Positions 40,469-41,236 of a stretch of DNA of 41,236 nucleotides are shown here, piece by piece. The notes under the pieces were generated by a model that ran no database searches, had not been told where the DNA came from, and was given only the letters and a program-made list of their open reading frames with translations. Every line of letters starts with the position of its first letter. Within the stretch, counting starts at the first letter, position 1. Both the position numbers and the translations under genes were made by a program. This stretch comes from Accumulibacter sp. (lineage in GTDB: Bacteria; Pseudomonadota; Gammaproteobacteria; Burkholderiales; Rhodocyclaceae), in the NCBI GenBank assembly GCA_016789495.1, contig JAEUOJ010000171.1:1-41236 (forward strand). The letters are read 5' to 3'.

Positions 40469-41236
40469 ATGTGTGGCATCGTTGCCGCGGTCGCTGACCG
40501 CAATATCGTTCCGGTTCTTCTCGAAGGCCTGCGCAAGCTGGAATACCGCGGATACGATTCCGCCGGTCTGGCGCTGATCAACGGCACCGGCTTGCATCGG
40601 CTGCGCGCGGTCGGCCGCGTCGCCGAGCTGGCCGCGCAAGTCGACGGTTCGCAGGCTGCCGGCAACACCGGCATCGCCCATACCCGCTGGGCAACGCACG
40701 GCATTCCTTGCGAACGCAACGCCCATCCGCACATCTCCGACGGCCTGGCGGTAGTGCACAACGGGATCATCGAAAACCACGAGCTCCTGCGCGCACAGCT
40801 GAAAGCGGCCGGTTACCAATTCACCTCCGACACCGATACGGAAGTGATCGCCCATCTGATCGCCTACCAGTTGGAATCCGAGAACGACTTCCTGACCGCC
40901 GTCCGCCAGGCGATCGGACAGTTGCAGGGCGCCTACGCCATCGCCGTGTTGCGCGAGATCGACCCGAGTCGCATCGTCGTCGCCCGCGAGGGAGCGCCAT
41001 TGTTGCTCGGCCTGCGCGACGACGGCTGTTACGCCGCTTCCGACGCCTCGGCGCTGATCCAGGTCACCCGCCGGATGGTGTACCTGGAAAACGGCGATTG
41101 CGCCGAACTGCGCGGCACCGGCTATCGCATCGTCCGGGTCGATGGCACGCCGATCGAACGTCCCGAAACCGAGTCGCACCTTTCGGCCGACGCCATCGAA
41201 CTCGGACAATACCGCCATTACATGCAGAAGGAAATT
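40469..41236 (+). CDS. glmS: Glutamine-fructose-6-phosphate aminotransferase, N-terminal part
   Basis: 256 codons are visible and the frame runs off the right edge; the full enzyme is about 610 residues. It opens MCGIVAAVADRN with the nucleophilic Cys2 of the class II amidotransferase domain, followed by LRKLEYRGYDSAGLAL, HTRWATHG, NAHPHISDG and AVVHNGIIENHELL. It uses glutamine to make glucosamine 6-phosphate, the first step towards UDP-GlcNAc, and is coupled to glmU 6 bases upstream with only a weak ribosome site of its own. Regulation by a glmS ribozyme is not expected in this group and none is seen. Confidence 0.97.
   Translation, partial: MCGIVAAVADRNIVPVLLEGLRKLEYRGYDSAGLALINGTGLHRLRAVGRVAELAAQVDGSQAAGNTGIAHTRWATHGIPCERNAHPHISDGLAVVHNGIIENHELLRAQLKAAGYQFTSDTDTEVIAHLIAYQLESENDFLTAVRQAIGQLQGAYAIAVLREIDPSRIVVAREGAPLLLGLRDDGCYAASDASALIQVTRRMVYLENGDCAELRGTGYRIVRVDGTPIERPETESHLSADAIELGQYRHYMQKEI

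Overview
The window is a stretch of ordinary chromosome from a Gram-negative bacterium, most probably a betaproteobacterium of the Rhodocyclales type. The reasons are the gene order ndk-rlmN-pilW-rodZ-ispG-hisS-yfgM-bamB-der, the two-subunit glycyl-tRNA synthetase followed by gmhB, type IV pilus and outer-membrane assembly lipoproteins, a TRAP dicarboxylate transporter next to a DctS/DctR-like two-component pair, zinc-free forms of L28 and L33, and TAAAAT-type promoters. The placement rests on gene order and protein character only. There are 32 well supported protein genes (two cut by the window ends) and one doubtful small ORF. I see no rRNA, tRNA, CRISPR array, insertion sequence, prophage or toxin/defence cassette.

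Left part (1-12.7 kb, minus strand): glyQ-glyS-gmhB at the end, preceded by a nine-gene run from ndk to der whose genes mostly overlap by ATGA or TAATG. It joins nucleotide balance, rRNA/tRNA modification and aminoacylation, isoprenoid synthesis, cell shape, pilus assembly, outer-membrane protein assembly and ribosome maturation. One extended -10 promoter in front of ndk probably drives it.

12.7-18.7 kb: a divergent transport/sensing unit. dctP, dctQ and dctM (minus) encode a TRAP uptake system, with an intrinsic terminator between dctP and dctQ and another after dctM. dctS and dctR (plus) encode a PAS-containing membrane histidine kinase and a FixJ/LuxR-type regulator that probably control it.

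18.9-24.3 kb (plus): lplT, then yajC-secD-secF, then rpmB-rpmG, which end in two near-identical tandem terminators. 24.4-28.9 kb: a DAHP synthase gene (minus) is divergent from a metallo-beta-lactamase-fold hydrolase gene, followed by a doubtful 45-codon ORF and an orphan cytoplasmic molybdopterin oxidoreductase. 29-32 kb (minus): pntA-pntB transhydrogenase. 32.7-41.2 kb (plus): gltB-gltD glutamate synthase, then glmU and the start of glmS. Transhydrogenase, glutamate synthase and the glucosamine genes form a sensible NADPH / glutamate / amino-sugar neighbourhood.

I found no convincing undescribed multi-gene system. The points most worth a second look are small: an NtrC-like dyad just upstream of the gltB promoter, a perfect inverted repeat over the putative -10/+1 region of the hydrolase gene, the orphan molybdoenzyme with its small coupled ORF, the duplicated terminator after rpmG, the terminator inside the TRAP operon, and a His/Asp-rich tail on DctQ.
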